DNA from: Cupriavidus basilensis
GTDB lineage: Bacteria; Pseudomonadota; Gammaproteobacteria; Burkholderiales; Burkholderiaceae
NCBI RefSeq assembly: GCF_008801925.2
Contig: NZ_CP062804.1
Location: forward strand, 2,294,001 to 2,358,000
Length of the DNA: 64,000 bases
Direction: 5' to 3'
Below are positions 52,807 through 61,182 of this stretch, piece by piece. Made by a program: the position numbers and the translations under genes. The first letter of the stretch is position 1, and each line of letters opens with the position of its first letter. Below the pieces are notes generated by a model. That model saw only the letters and a list, made by a program, of their open reading frames with translations, was not told where the DNA came from and did no database searches.

Positions 52807-52888
52807 GCATTTTTAATATAGCAACGAGGTTGGGGAATGTCTAGCCGGAGCCAAAAGGGTTAACCCCCATAACACTGACAAATTCTGC

Positions 52889-52922
52889 TCAGTACACTGA
52901 TTGAAATTACTCAGCATGCTGA
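52889..52922. promoter_or_regulatory. Tandem PicR-type operators, transporter promoter
   Basis: TCAGTACACTGA (52889-52900) and TCAGCATGCTGA (52911-52922), centre to centre 22 bp, i.e. two helical turns on the same DNA face. They precede the MFS gene and share the divergent region with picC. Confidence 0.75.
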
Positions 52923-52977
52923 CAGTGTGGAGAACACACACGGGCAGGCTGACCTGCCCCCCCGGAGAGAAACGACC

Positions 52978-54582
52978 ATGACGATCAGCCTGGCCAATGA
53001 CGGTGCCGCCGTGCGCAAGCAGGGCATGACAAGGGAAGAACGCAAGGTGATCCTCGCGTCGTCTTTCGGGGCGCTGATGGAGTGGTACGACTTTTATATC
53101 TACGCGGCGCTGGCGGTCTACTTTGGTGCATTGTTCTTCCCGCCCGGCAACGAGACCACGGCTTTCCTCGCCAGCCTTGCCACCTTCGGCGCGGGCTTCC
53201 TGGTGCGCCCGGTGGGGGCGTTGCTGTTCGGCCGGCTGGGCGACAAGATCGGCCGGAAGCACACCTTCCTGGTGACGATCCTGCTCATGGGGATCGCCAC
53301 GGTGGGCGTCGGATTGTTACCCACCTATGGCCAGATCGGCATCACCGCCACCATCCTGCTGGTGGTGCTGCGCCTGCTGCAGGGGCTGGCGCTGGGCGGT
53401 GAAGTGGGTGGCGCGGTGACCTACGTCGCCGAGCATTCTCCGGTGGAAAAACGCGGGCTATACACCAGCTCCCTGCAGACCACGGCCACGCTCGGCCTGC
53501 TCTCGTCGCTGCTGGTCGTATACCTGCTCAAGACATTGCTCACCGAGGCGCAGTTCCGCGAATGGGGCTGGCGCTTGCCGTTCCTGGTCTCGTTCCTGAT
53601 GCTGGTGGTGTCGGTCTACATCCGCGGCAAGCTGCATGAGTCGCCGATCTTCGCGCGCATGAAAGCCGGCAATGCCACGTCGAAATCCCCCATCCTGGAC
53701 AGCTTCACGAACTGGGCCAACCTGAAGTACGTGCTGCTGCTGTTCGTGGTGGCATCCGGGCTCGGCGCCATCTTCGGCACCGGTCATTTCTACACGATGT
53801 TCTTCGTCAACAAGACGCTGCACGTGCCGCTGGAGCTGGTTCACCTGCTGATCGGCATCGCGCTGGTGATCGCCACGCCCTGCTACCTGTTCTTCGGCTG
53901 GCTGTCGGACCGGATCGGGCGCAAGCACATCATGATGGCCGCCTGCCTGCTGGCGGCGCTGGCCACCCAGCCCATCTTCAGGGCGCTGACGCACTACGCC
54001 AACCCGGCGCTGGAGCAGTTCCAGCAGCGCAACACGGTGCAGCTGCGCGCCGGCGACTGCCACTTCCGCCTGTTTGCCGAGCCGGTGTCGGCGTGCGACA
54101 AGGTCAAGGGCTACCTGACGGATCTTGGCGTCGGCTACGAATTCACGCAGATCGATGCCAGCGCGCAACCCGATCTGCGCATCGGCGACACCACGCTGCA
54201 GGGCTTTGACAAAGCGGCGATCAAGCAGGCGCTGGTGGCCGCCGGCTGGCCGGAGCACGCGGACCCGGCCGCCATCAACCGCCCGATGCTGTTCCTGATG
54301 TTGCTGATCCCCATTCTCTTGCTCGCCATGGTGTACGGCCCGCTGGCGGCATTCATGGTCGAGCTGTTCCCGGCGCGCATCCGCTACACGTCGCTGTCCC
54401 TGCCCTTCCACCTGGGTGCGGGCTGGGTCGGCGGCATGCTGTCGTTCGTCGTGACGGCGATGAACGTGTCCAGCGGCAATGTGTACTTTGGCCTCTGGTA
54501 TCCGGTCTCGATCGCCGCCATCGCCTTTGTCGTCGGCATGGTGTTCGTGCCCGAGACCCGTGGCCGCAACCTTGACACCTGA
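52978..54582 (+). CDS. MHS-family MFS transporter, probable picolinate symporter
   Basis: 534 residues from the ATG at 52978 (GGAGAGAAA upstream). Metabolite:H+ symporter signatures are ASSFGALMEWYDFYIYAALA, VRPVGALLFGRLGDKIGRKHTF and LQGLALGGEVGGAVTYVAEHSP. A hydrophilic insert of about 95 residues (~345-440, with RNTVQLRAGDCHFRLFAEP) splits helices 9 and 10, making it longer than typical ProP/KgtP proteins. Its promoter carries the pic operators and it diverges from picC, so picolinate or a pathway intermediate is the likely substrate (inference). Confidence 0.85.
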   Translation: MTISLANDGAAVRKQGMTREERKVILASSFGALMEWYDFYIYAALAVYFGALFFPPGNETTAFLASLATFGAGFLVRPVGALLFGRLGDKIGRKHTFLVTILLMGIATVGVGLLPTYGQIGITATILLVVLRLLQGLALGGEVGGAVTYVAEHSPVEKRGLYTSSLQTTATLGLLSSLLVVYLLKTLLTEAQFREWGWRLPFLVSFLMLVVSVYIRGKLHESPIFARMKAGNATSKSPILDSFTNWANLKYVLLLFVVASGLGAIFGTGHFYTMFFVNKTLHVPLELVHLLIGIALVIATPCYLFFGWLSDRIGRKHIMMAACLLAALATQPIFRALTHYANPALEQFQQRNTVQLRAGDCHFRLFAEPVSACDKVKGYLTDLGVGYEFTQIDASAQPDLRIGDTTLQGFDKAAIKQALVAAGWPEHADPAAINRPMLFLMLLIPILLLAMVYGPLAAFMVELFPARIRYTSLSLPFHLGAGWVGGMLSFVVTAMNVSSGNVYFGLWYPVSIAAIAFVVGMVFVPETRGRNLDT

Positions 54583-54640
54583 TCCCGCCGTGCCCTCTGT
54601 AGCCCTGTAGCCCGGCTTCGTCCTCTGGCGCAAAATTTGC

Positions 54641-54673
54641 TCAGTACACTGCATTTAATATTCAGCATACTGA
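54641..54673. promoter_or_regulatory. Tandem PicR-type operators, ABC transporter promoter
   Basis: TCAGTACACTGC (54641-54652, one mismatch in the palindrome) and TCAGCATACTGA (54662-54673), start to start 21 bp, ahead of the substrate-binding protein gene. Confidence 0.72.
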
Positions 54674-54747
54674 TCGCTGCACCAAGACGAAGCCATCCTG
54701 TTCCCCCCCGGTTCCTGAACCCCATTCACCCTGTCTGGAGCGCCCCC

Positions 54748-55962
54748 ATGAAGTCTCTTCACAACGCACGCCGCACCTCGATTCCCGCCCTGATCGCCCT
54801 GTTATGCAGCACCGCCGCGCTGGCGGACGCCAACGGCGTCAAGGTTGGCGTGATTACCGATATGTCCGGCTCCTACGCCGATCTTTCGGGCCGCGGCTCG
54901 GTGCTCGCGGCGCAGATGGCCGTGGAAGAGTTCGGCGGCAAGGCGCTCGGCAAACCGGTCACGGTGCTCTCTGGCGACCACCAGAACAAAGCGGACATCG
55001 CCTCGTCGCTGGCGCGCCGCTGGTTCGACACCGATGGCGTGGACATGGTGATCGATTTCCCCAACTCCTCCACCGCGCTGGCGGTGCAGGAAATCGCCAG
55101 GCAAAAGCAGAAGATCAATATCGTCTCCACCGGCGGCGCCATGGCGCTGACCAACCAGAACTGCTCGCCCACCGGCTTTCACTGGGGCTGGGATACATAT
55201 TCGGTGTCGGCGCCGCTGGTCAAGCGGCTGATCGCCGACGGCAAGAACAGCTGGTACTACATCACCGTGGACTACGCGCTGGGCCAGTCGCTGGAATCGG
55301 ACTTCCGCAAGGAGGTGGAGGCCAGCGGCGGCAAGAACGTGGGCAGCACCAAGCATCCGCTTAACGCCAGCGACTTCAGCAGCCCCATCGTGGCTGCCTC
55401 TGTGTCCAAGGCCAAGGTGGTGGTGCTGGCCAACGCCGGCAACGACATGATCAACGGCGTCAAGGCCGCGGGCGAATTCGGCCTGATCAAGGGCGGACAG
55501 ACCGTGATCACGCCGTCGACCTTCATCACCGACCTGAAGAGCCTGGGCCCCAGCGTGGCGCAGGGGCTGACCTATGTGGACCCGTTCAAGCTCGACCTCG
55601 ACGCCAGGTCAAAGGCCTTCGTCGAGCGCTTCTACACCAAGCACAAGGCTTACCCGACGCACGGGCAGATCGGCGTGTATTCCGGTGTGCTGCACTACCT
55701 GAAGGCGGTTGAGGCGGCCAGGACGGTGGATGGCCCGGCGGTGGCGGAAAAGATGCGCGCCCTCGCGGTCAACGACGACTTCGTGCATGCCGGCAAGGTG
55801 CGCGTGGATGGCCGCATGGTGCATGACATGTACCTGGCGCAGGCCAAGACGCCGGCGGAGTCGAAGGGCCCGTGGGACCTGGTCAAGTACATCGGCACCA
55901 TCCCCGGCGACTCGGCATTCCGCCCGCTGTCCGCCAGCGAATGCGCACTGGTGAAGAAGTGA
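54748..55962 (+). CDS. Liv-type ABC transporter periplasmic substrate-binding protein
   Basis: 404 residues: Sec signal peptide ending at TAALA-DANG, then the type I periplasmic-binding fold of the branched-chain amino acid/urea/amide family (VGVITDMSGSYADLSGRGSVLAAQMAVEEFGG, VVLSGDHQNKADIASSLARRWFD-like). It is the first of five genes encoding a complete ABC importer, and carries its own pic operators. In this setting it probably binds picolinate or a related aromatic acid instead of leucine. Confidence 0.88.
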   Translation: MKSLHNARRTSIPALIALLCSTAALADANGVKVGVITDMSGSYADLSGRGSVLAAQMAVEEFGGKALGKPVTVLSGDHQNKADIASSLARRWFDTDGVDMVIDFPNSSTALAVQEIARQKQKINIVSTGGAMALTNQNCSPTGFHWGWDTYSVSAPLVKRLIADGKNSWYYITVDYALGQSLESDFRKEVEASGGKNVGSTKHPLNASDFSSPIVAASVSKAKVVVLANAGNDMINGVKAAGEFGLIKGGQTVITPSTFITDLKSLGPSVAQGLTYVDPFKLDLDARSKAFVERFYTKHKAYPTHGQIGVYSGVLHYLKAVEAARTVDGPAVAEKMRALAVNDDFVHAGKVRVDGRMVHDMYLAQAKTPAESKGPWDLVKYIGTIPGDSAFRPLSASECALVKK

Positions 55963-56008
55963 GCCGCGATGCAGAACCAACCTGCCAAGACCAAACAGCG
56001 GAGCACGC

Positions 56009-56785
56009 ATGAGCCAGGCTGACGTCATCCTTGAAACCCGGGGCCTCACCAAGGAGTTCAAGGGCTTCACCGCCGTCAGCAAGGTCGACCTGCGCGTTCG
56101 GCGCGGCGCCATCCACGCCCTGATCGGGCCCAACGGCGCCGGCAAGACCACGTGCTTCAACCTGCTGACGAAGTTCCATGCGCCCTCCGCCGGGACCATC
56201 CTGTTCAATGGCGAGGACATCACGCGGGAGCGCCCCGCCCAGATCGCCCGCAAGGGCGTGATCCGGTCCTTCCAGATCTCGGCGGTGTTCCCCCAGCTCA
56301 CCGTGATGGAGAACGTGCGGGTGGCGCTGCAGCGCAAGCTCGGCACCGCTTATCACTTCTGGAAGAGCAAGCGCTCGCTGGACGAACTCAACGACCGCGC
56401 GCTCGCGCTGCTCAAGGCCGTCGGCCTTGAGGGCTTTGCCGACCTGCCGACCGCCGAGCTGGCCTATGGCCGCAAGCGTGCGCTGGAGATCGCCACCACG
56501 CTGGCCATGGACCCCGAGCTGATGCTGCTCGACGAGCCCACGCAAGGCATGGGGCACGAGGATGTGGAGGTGGTGACCGCCCTGATCAAGCAGGTTTCCG
56601 CGGGACGCACCGTGCTGATGGTGGAACACAATATGAGCGTGGTGTCGTCCATCGCCGAGCGCATCACCGTGCTCCAGCGCGGCGCCATCCTGGCGGAGGG
56701 ACCATACGAGGAAATGACGCGCAACCCGCAAGTGATGGAAGCGTACATGGGCACGGCCGATGCCGCCCTGACGGAGGCCGCATGA
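56009..56785 (+). CDS. livG: ABC transporter ATP-binding protein LivG-like
   Basis: 258 residues. Walker A is GPNGAGKTT near residues 42-50, the signature is replaced by the LivG-typical LAYGRKRALEIA, Walker B is PELMLLDEPTQGM, and the H-loop follows in LMVEHNM. The C-terminus (AYMGTAD) is the BCA ATP-binding tail. It pairs with the LivF-like protein encoded next (ATGA-type overlap). Confidence 0.9.
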   Translation: MSQADVILETRGLTKEFKGFTAVSKVDLRVRRGAIHALIGPNGAGKTTCFNLLTKFHAPSAGTILFNGEDITRERPAQIARKGVIRSFQISAVFPQLTVMENVRVALQRKLGTAYHFWKSKRSLDELNDRALALLKAVGLEGFADLPTAELAYGRKRALEIATTLAMDPELMLLDEPTQGMGHEDVEVVTALIKQVSAGRTVLMVEHNMSVVSSIAERITVLQRGAILAEGPYEEMTRNPQVMEAYMGTADAALTEAA

Positions 56786-57516
56786 TGAGCCAGCCCACCC
56801 CCGCCCTGCAGATCCAGGACCTGCACGCCTGGTACGGCGAATCCCACATCCTTCACGGCGTGGACCTGAGCGTCAACCCGGGCGAGGTCGTCACCGTGCT
56901 GGGCCGCAACGGCGCGGGCCGCACCACCACCATGCGCGCCATCATGGGGCTGGTCGGCGCCCGCAAGGGCTCGATCCGCGTCAACGGCGCCGAGACCATC
57001 GGCATGAAGACGCACCGCATCGCGCCGCTGGGCCTGGGCTATTGCCCGGAGGAACGCGCGATCTTCTCCAGCCTGTCGTGCGAGGAAAACCTGATGCTGC
57101 CACCGGTGTTCAAGCCTGACGCTGCAACGTCAGGCCGCGAGCCGATGCCGCTGGACGAGATCTACGCGATGTTCCCCAACCTGTGGGAACGCCGCAAGAG
57201 CCAGGGCACGCGCATGTCGGGCGGCGAGCAGCAGATGCTGGCCGTCGCCCGCATCCTGCGCACCCGCGCGAGCGTGCTGCTGCTCGATGAAATCTCCGAA
57301 GGCCTGGCCCCCGTCATCGTCCAGACCCTCGCCAGAATGATCACCACGCTCAAGAAACGCGGCTACACCATCGTCATGGTGGAGCAGAACTTCCGCTTCG
57401 CCGCGCCACTCGCCGACCGCTTCTACGTGATGGAGCACGGCCGCATGGTGGAGTGCTTCGATGCCAGCGCGCTCGCGCGCAAGATGCCCACGCTGAACGC
57501 CCTGCTTGGCGTGTAA
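56782..57516 (+). CDS. livF: ABC transporter ATP-binding protein LivF-like, Arg in Walker A
   Basis: 244 residues matching LivF: LQIQDLHAWYGESHILHGVDL, signature MSGGEQQMLAVARIL, Walker B SVLLLDEISEGLAPVIV, H-loop MVEQNFRF. The Walker A motif reads GRNGAGRTTT: the catalytic Lys is Arg47 (codon CGC at 56920). The partner LivG-like protein has a normal Walker A. The ATPase may be asymmetric, or Arg may be tolerated in this subfamily. Overlaps livG by four bases. Confidence 0.9.
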   Translation: MMSQPTPALQIQDLHAWYGESHILHGVDLSVNPGEVVTVLGRNGAGRTTTMRAIMGLVGARKGSIRVNGAETIGMKTHRIAPLGLGYCPEERAIFSSLSCEENLMLPPVFKPDAATSGREPMPLDEIYAMFPNLWERRKSQGTRMSGGEQQMLAVARILRTRASVLLLDEISEGLAPVIVQTLARMITTLKKRGYTIVMVEQNFRFAAPLADRFYVMEHGRMVECFDASALARKMPTLNALLGV

Positions 57517-57528
57517 GGAACCATCGTC

Positions 57529-58413
57529 ATGGAATTTTTTGGCATACCCATGCCCGCCCTGCTGAGCCAGTTGCTGCTCGGACTCGTCAACGGCTCGTTC
57601 TACGCCATCCTGAGCCTGGGGCTGGCAGTCATCTTTGGCCTGCTCAATGTCATCAACTTTGCCCACGGCGCCCTGTTCATGCTGGGCGCCGTGCTGGCCT
57701 GGATGGGCCTGGCCTACCTGGGGCTGAGCTACTGGCTGATGCTGCTTCTCGCCCCGCTCGTCACCGGCGTGCTGGGCGTGGTGCTGGAGCGCACCATGCT
57801 GCGCCGGCTCTATCGCTTCGATCACCTCTATGGCCTGCTGCTGACGCTAGGCATCTGCCTGCTGATCGAGGGGCTGCTGCGCTCGGCGTATGGCGTCTCC
57901 GGCCTGTCCTACGCCACGCCCGAGGCGCTGACCGGCGCCACCAGCGTGGGCTTCATGGTGCTGCCCAACTACCGCGCCTGGGTGGTGGCGGCCTCGCTGG
58001 TGGTGTGCTTCGCCACCTGGTACGTGATCGAGAAGACGCGGCTTGGCGCCTACCTGCGCGCCGGCACGGAGAACCCGCGCATGGTGGAAGCATTCGGCAT
58101 CAACGTGCCGTTGCTGGTCACGCTGACCTACGCCTTCGGCGTGGGGCTGGCCGCCTTTGCCGGCGTGCTGGCCGCGCCCGTGATGCAGATCTCGCCCCTG
58201 ATGGGCCAGAACCTGATCATCACCGTGTTCGCCGTGGTGGTGATCGGCGGCATGGGCTCGATCCTCGGTTCCATCTTCACCGGGCTGGGCCTGGGCGTGT
58301 TCGAAGGCATGACCAAGGTGTTCTACCCGGAAGCCTCGGCAACCGTCGTCTTCGTGGCCATGGTGTGCGTGCTGATGGTGCGCCCCGCCGGCCTGTTCGG
58401 AAAGGAAAAATAA
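57529..58413 (+). CDS. livH: ABC transporter permease LivH-like
   Basis: 294 residues with about eight helices and LivH signatures: LLLGLVNGSFYAILSLGLAVIFGLLNVINFAHGALFMLGA near the N-terminus, LRAGTENPRMVEAFGINV in the coupling loop, and VIGGMGSILGSIFTGLGLG toward the C-terminus. 12 bp after livF; its stop overlaps the livM start (TAATG). Confidence 0.92.
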   Translation: MEFFGIPMPALLSQLLLGLVNGSFYAILSLGLAVIFGLLNVINFAHGALFMLGAVLAWMGLAYLGLSYWLMLLLAPLVTGVLGVVLERTMLRRLYRFDHLYGLLLTLGICLLIEGLLRSAYGVSGLSYATPEALTGATSVGFMVLPNYRAWVVAASLVVCFATWYVIEKTRLGAYLRAGTENPRMVEAFGINVPLLVTLTYAFGVGLAAFAGVLAAPVMQISPLMGQNLIITVFAVVVIGGMGSILGSIFTGLGLGVFEGMTKVFYPEASATVVFVAMVCVLMVRPAGLFGKEK

Positions 58414-59480
58414 TGACCTTTGACTCTCGCGCAAGACTGACTGGCGCCTTGCTGATGGCGGCCGTCGCGCTGGCGCCCTTCCTCGGCGCCTACCCGGTGC
58501 TGGCCATGAAGCTGATGTGCTTTGCCTTGTTTGCCTGCGCCTTCAACCTGCTGCTGGGCTTTACCGGGCTGCTGTCGTTCGGCCATGCCGCGTTCTTTGG
58601 CGGCGCGGCCTATGCCTGCGGCTACGTGATGAAATCCCTGCACGCCACGCCGGAGCTCGGCCTGCTGGCCGGCACGGCGTTCGGCGCGCTGCTCGGCCTG
58701 GCCTTTGGCGCGCTGGCGATCCGGCGCCAGGGCATCTACTTTGCGATGGTGACGCTGGCGCTGGCGCAGATGTTCTACTTCTTCTGCCTGCAGGCCCCGG
58801 TGACGGGCGGCGAGGACGGCTTGCAGGCGGTGCCGCGCGGCAGCCTGTTCGGGCTGCTCTCGCTGGAGGGCGACCTGACGATGTACTACGTGGTGTCCAT
58901 CGTGGTCGGCGCCGCACTGCTGCTGATCGCGCGGGTGGTGAACTCGCCTTTCGGTCAGGTGCTGCGGGCCATCAAGGAGAACGAGCCGCGCGCCATCTCG
59001 CTGGGCTACGACACGGACAGGTTCAAGCTGCTGGCCTTTGTGCTGTCGTCCGCGCTGGCGGGACTGGCAGGCGCCTTGAAGACGCTGGTGCTCGGCTTTG
59101 CCACGCTGACCGACGTGCACTGGGCCATGTCCGGATCCGTCATCCTGATGACGCTGGTGGGCGGCATGGGCACCTTGTCCGGGCCGATCCTGGGCGCGCT
59201 GGTGATCGTCGCGGTCGAGAACAAGCTCGGCGATGCCGGCAGCAGCCTGGCCGCGATGACGGGGGTGGACTGGTTCAATACGCTGGGCGAGTCGGTCAGC
59301 ATGGTCACAGGCCTGATCTTCGTGGTCTGCGTGCTCACCTTTCGCCGCGGCATCATGGGCGAGGTGCAAGCGCTGCTGGAGCGCCGGGCCGCGCTGGCGC
59401 GCCCTGCCCCGGCCAGCGCCGCCGCGCCCTTGCACGGCCACTGCGCCACTGCGGCCACCTCGGCGACGCTCAAGGGTTAA
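58413..59480 (+). CDS. livM: ABC transporter permease LivM-like
   Basis: 355 residues with about nine helices. LivM signatures are FNLLLGFTGLLSFGHAAFFGGAAYACG, IRRQGIYFAMVTLALAQMFYF, LRAIKENEPRAISLGYDTDRFKLLAFVLS and MTLVGGMGTLSGPILGALV. The Ala-rich C-terminal tail is cytoplasmic. Completes the binding protein-G-F-H-M set; the order differs from the classical livKHMGF. Confidence 0.92.
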   Translation: MTFDSRARLTGALLMAAVALAPFLGAYPVLAMKLMCFALFACAFNLLLGFTGLLSFGHAAFFGGAAYACGYVMKSLHATPELGLLAGTAFGALLGLAFGALAIRRQGIYFAMVTLALAQMFYFFCLQAPVTGGEDGLQAVPRGSLFGLLSLEGDLTMYYVVSIVVGAALLLIARVVNSPFGQVLRAIKENEPRAISLGYDTDRFKLLAFVLSSALAGLAGALKTLVLGFATLTDVHWAMSGSVILMTLVGGMGTLSGPILGALVIVAVENKLGDAGSSLAAMTGVDWFNTLGESVSMVTGLIFVVCVLTFRRGIMGEVQALLERRAALARPAPASAAAPLHGHCATAATSATLKG

Positions 59481-59504
59481 CGCTGATTCAGTCGGCAATT
59501 TAAA

Positions 59505-59538
59505 TCAGTACACTGATCATTAATACTCAGCATACTGA
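59505..59538. promoter_or_regulatory. Tandem PicR-type operators, picB promoter
   Basis: TCAGTACACTGA (59505-59516) and TCAGCATACTGA (59527-59538), start to start 22 bp. The second ends 16 bp before the ferredoxin ATG, overlapping the probable promoter and adjoining AAAAGGAG. Confidence 0.78.
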
Positions 59539-59554
59539 TAAAAGGAGATGCATC

Positions 59555-59872
59555 ATGGCTTGGACCAAGATCGCCACCACCGGCCAGCTTCAGGACGATG
59601 AAGTGATGCCGCTCACGCTTGGCGACGCGCAGCTGGCCTTGTACCGCAGCGAAGGGGAGTACTTCGTCACCGACAACGTCTGCACGCACCAGTACGCGCT
59701 GCTGTCCGACGGCTACCTGGAGGATGGCTGCATCGAATGCCCGCTGCACCAGGCGCGCTTCGATATCCGCACCGGGCAAGCCATGTGCGCGCCCGCCACC
59801 CAGGGCATCAAGGTCTACCCGGTCAAGATCGTGGACAGTGATGTCCTGGTCGATGTCATGGTCACAGCCTGA
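59555..59872 (+). CDS. picB: PicB component: Rieske-type ferredoxin
   Basis: 105 residues, a complete Rieske ferredoxin with cluster ligands Cys43-x-His45 (NVCTHQYALL) and Cys62-x2-His65 (IECPLHQARF). It carries electrons from the reductase to the terminal oxygenase. AAGGAG sits well upstream of the ATG. First gene of four encoding a multicomponent oxygenase proposed to 3-hydroxylate 6-hydroxypicolinate. Confidence 0.9.
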   Translation: MAWTKIATTGQLQDDEVMPLTLGDAQLALYRSEGEYFVTDNVCTHQYALLSDGYLEDGCIECPLHQARFDIRTGQAMCAPATQGIKVYPVKIVDSDVLVDVMVTA

Positions 59873-59881
59873 GCGCCGGCC

Positions 59882-61168
59882 ATGTCACAAGACGCTCCCA
59901 TCCTGATCATCGGCGCCGGCCAGGCTGGCGCCACGGCCGCCGCCGCGCTGCGCGCGCTGGGCCATGACGGCGGCATCGTCATGGTCGGCGGCGAGGCCCA
60001 TGCGCCGTATGAGCGCCCGCCGCTGTCCAAGGCCGTGCTGGCGGACGAGCAGCAAGACGAACGCATCGGCGTGCACGCGGCCGGCTTCTATGCCGAGCGA
60101 GACATCGACTTGCGCCTGGCCACCACCGTGGCCTCGCTCGATCCCGCCAGCGCCACGGCGCATTGCACCGATGGCCAGGTGATTTCCTTCAGCCGTTGCC
60201 TGCTGGCGACCGGTGGGCGTGCCCGCACCCTGGCCGCCCTGCCCGAGGGCCAGCCCCGGGTGCATTACCTGCGCTCGCTCGCCGATGCGCGCGGCTTGCG
60301 GGCCGCGCTGCGCCGCGAGCGCGCGGTGCTGGTGATCGGCGGCGGCTTCCTTGGACTGGAAACCGCTTCCACCGCCCGCGCCATGGGGCTGGCGGTGACG
60401 GTGGTCGAAGCCGCACCGCTGTTGCTGCAGCGCGCCGTGCCGAGCGTGTTCTCGGACTGGCTGGCGCAACGCGTGCGCGGCCTCGGCATCGACCTGCGCC
60501 TGGGCTGCGCGATCGCGTCGATCCCGCCGGCTGTGGACGAAGTTGCCATCACGCTGGCCGACGGCACTGCCCTGCGCGCGCCGCTGGTGGTGGTGGCCAT
60601 CGGGCTGCACCCCAATGTGGGCCTGGCCGAGGCAGCCGGGCTTGCGCTGCACCCGGGCAACGGCGGCATCCAGGTCGACGCGCACTGCCGCACCAGCGCG
60701 CCGGGTGTGTTTGCCGCCGGCGATTGCGCCAGCCAATACCAGCCGTTGTTTGGCCAGGAGATGCGCCTGGAGTCATGGCAGAACGCCAATGAGCAGGCCC
60801 GCATCGCCGCGGCCGCCATGCTCGGCGTGACGACGGCCCCGGCCGCCTTGCCCTGGTTCTGGACCGACCAGCTCGGCTGCAATATCCAGATGCTGGGCGC
60901 CATGGATCCCACCCTGCGCTACGCGCTGCGCGGCAGCACAGAAGCCCCCGACGCCGGCACGCCCCCCAGATTCCTGCTGCTTGGCATGGCCGGCGCGCAA
61001 CTGCGCCACGCCATTGCCGTCAACGCGGGCGGCGACCTGCGCCAGCTTCGCAACCTGATCGAACAAGGCACCGCCTGCGATATCGGCTTGCTGTGCGACA
61101 CCGCCCTGCCCTTGAAGCAGGCGGCGCGCGAAGCCGCCGCCGTGCGCGCGAGCGAAACCCAATCCTGA
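59882..61168 (+). CDS. picB: PicB component: NAD(P)H-ferredoxin reductase
   Basis: 428 residues of the FAD-dependent ferredoxin reductase family: FAD-binding IIGAGQAGATAAAALRALG, NAD-binding VIGGGFLGLETASTARAMG, FAD motif GVFAAGDCASQY, and a reductase C-terminal domain (WFWTDQLGCNIQMLG). It passes electrons from NAD(P)H to the adjacent Rieske ferredoxin. 9 bp after the ferredoxin gene. Confidence 0.9.
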   Translation: MSQDAPILIIGAGQAGATAAAALRALGHDGGIVMVGGEAHAPYERPPLSKAVLADEQQDERIGVHAAGFYAERDIDLRLATTVASLDPASATAHCTDGQVISFSRCLLATGGRARTLAALPEGQPRVHYLRSLADARGLRAALRRERAVLVIGGGFLGLETASTARAMGLAVTVVEAAPLLLQRAVPSVFSDWLAQRVRGLGIDLRLGCAIASIPPAVDEVAITLADGTALRAPLVVVAIGLHPNVGLAEAAGLALHPGNGGIQVDAHCRTSAPGVFAAGDCASQYQPLFGQEMRLESWQNANEQARIAAAAMLGVTTAPAALPWFWTDQLGCNIQMLGAMDPTLRYALRGSTEAPDAGTPPRFLLLGMAGAQLRHAIAVNAGGDLRQLRNLIEQGTACDIGLLCDTALPLKQAAREAAAVRASETQS

Positions 61169-61182
61169 ACGAGGAACGAAAC

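Noticed and set aside
57453..58412. Long upstream extension of the livM frame
   Set aside because: The sequence before 58413 lies in the livF and livH genes and is Arg/Ala-rich; livM similarity begins at MTFDSRAR with a TAATG overlap.
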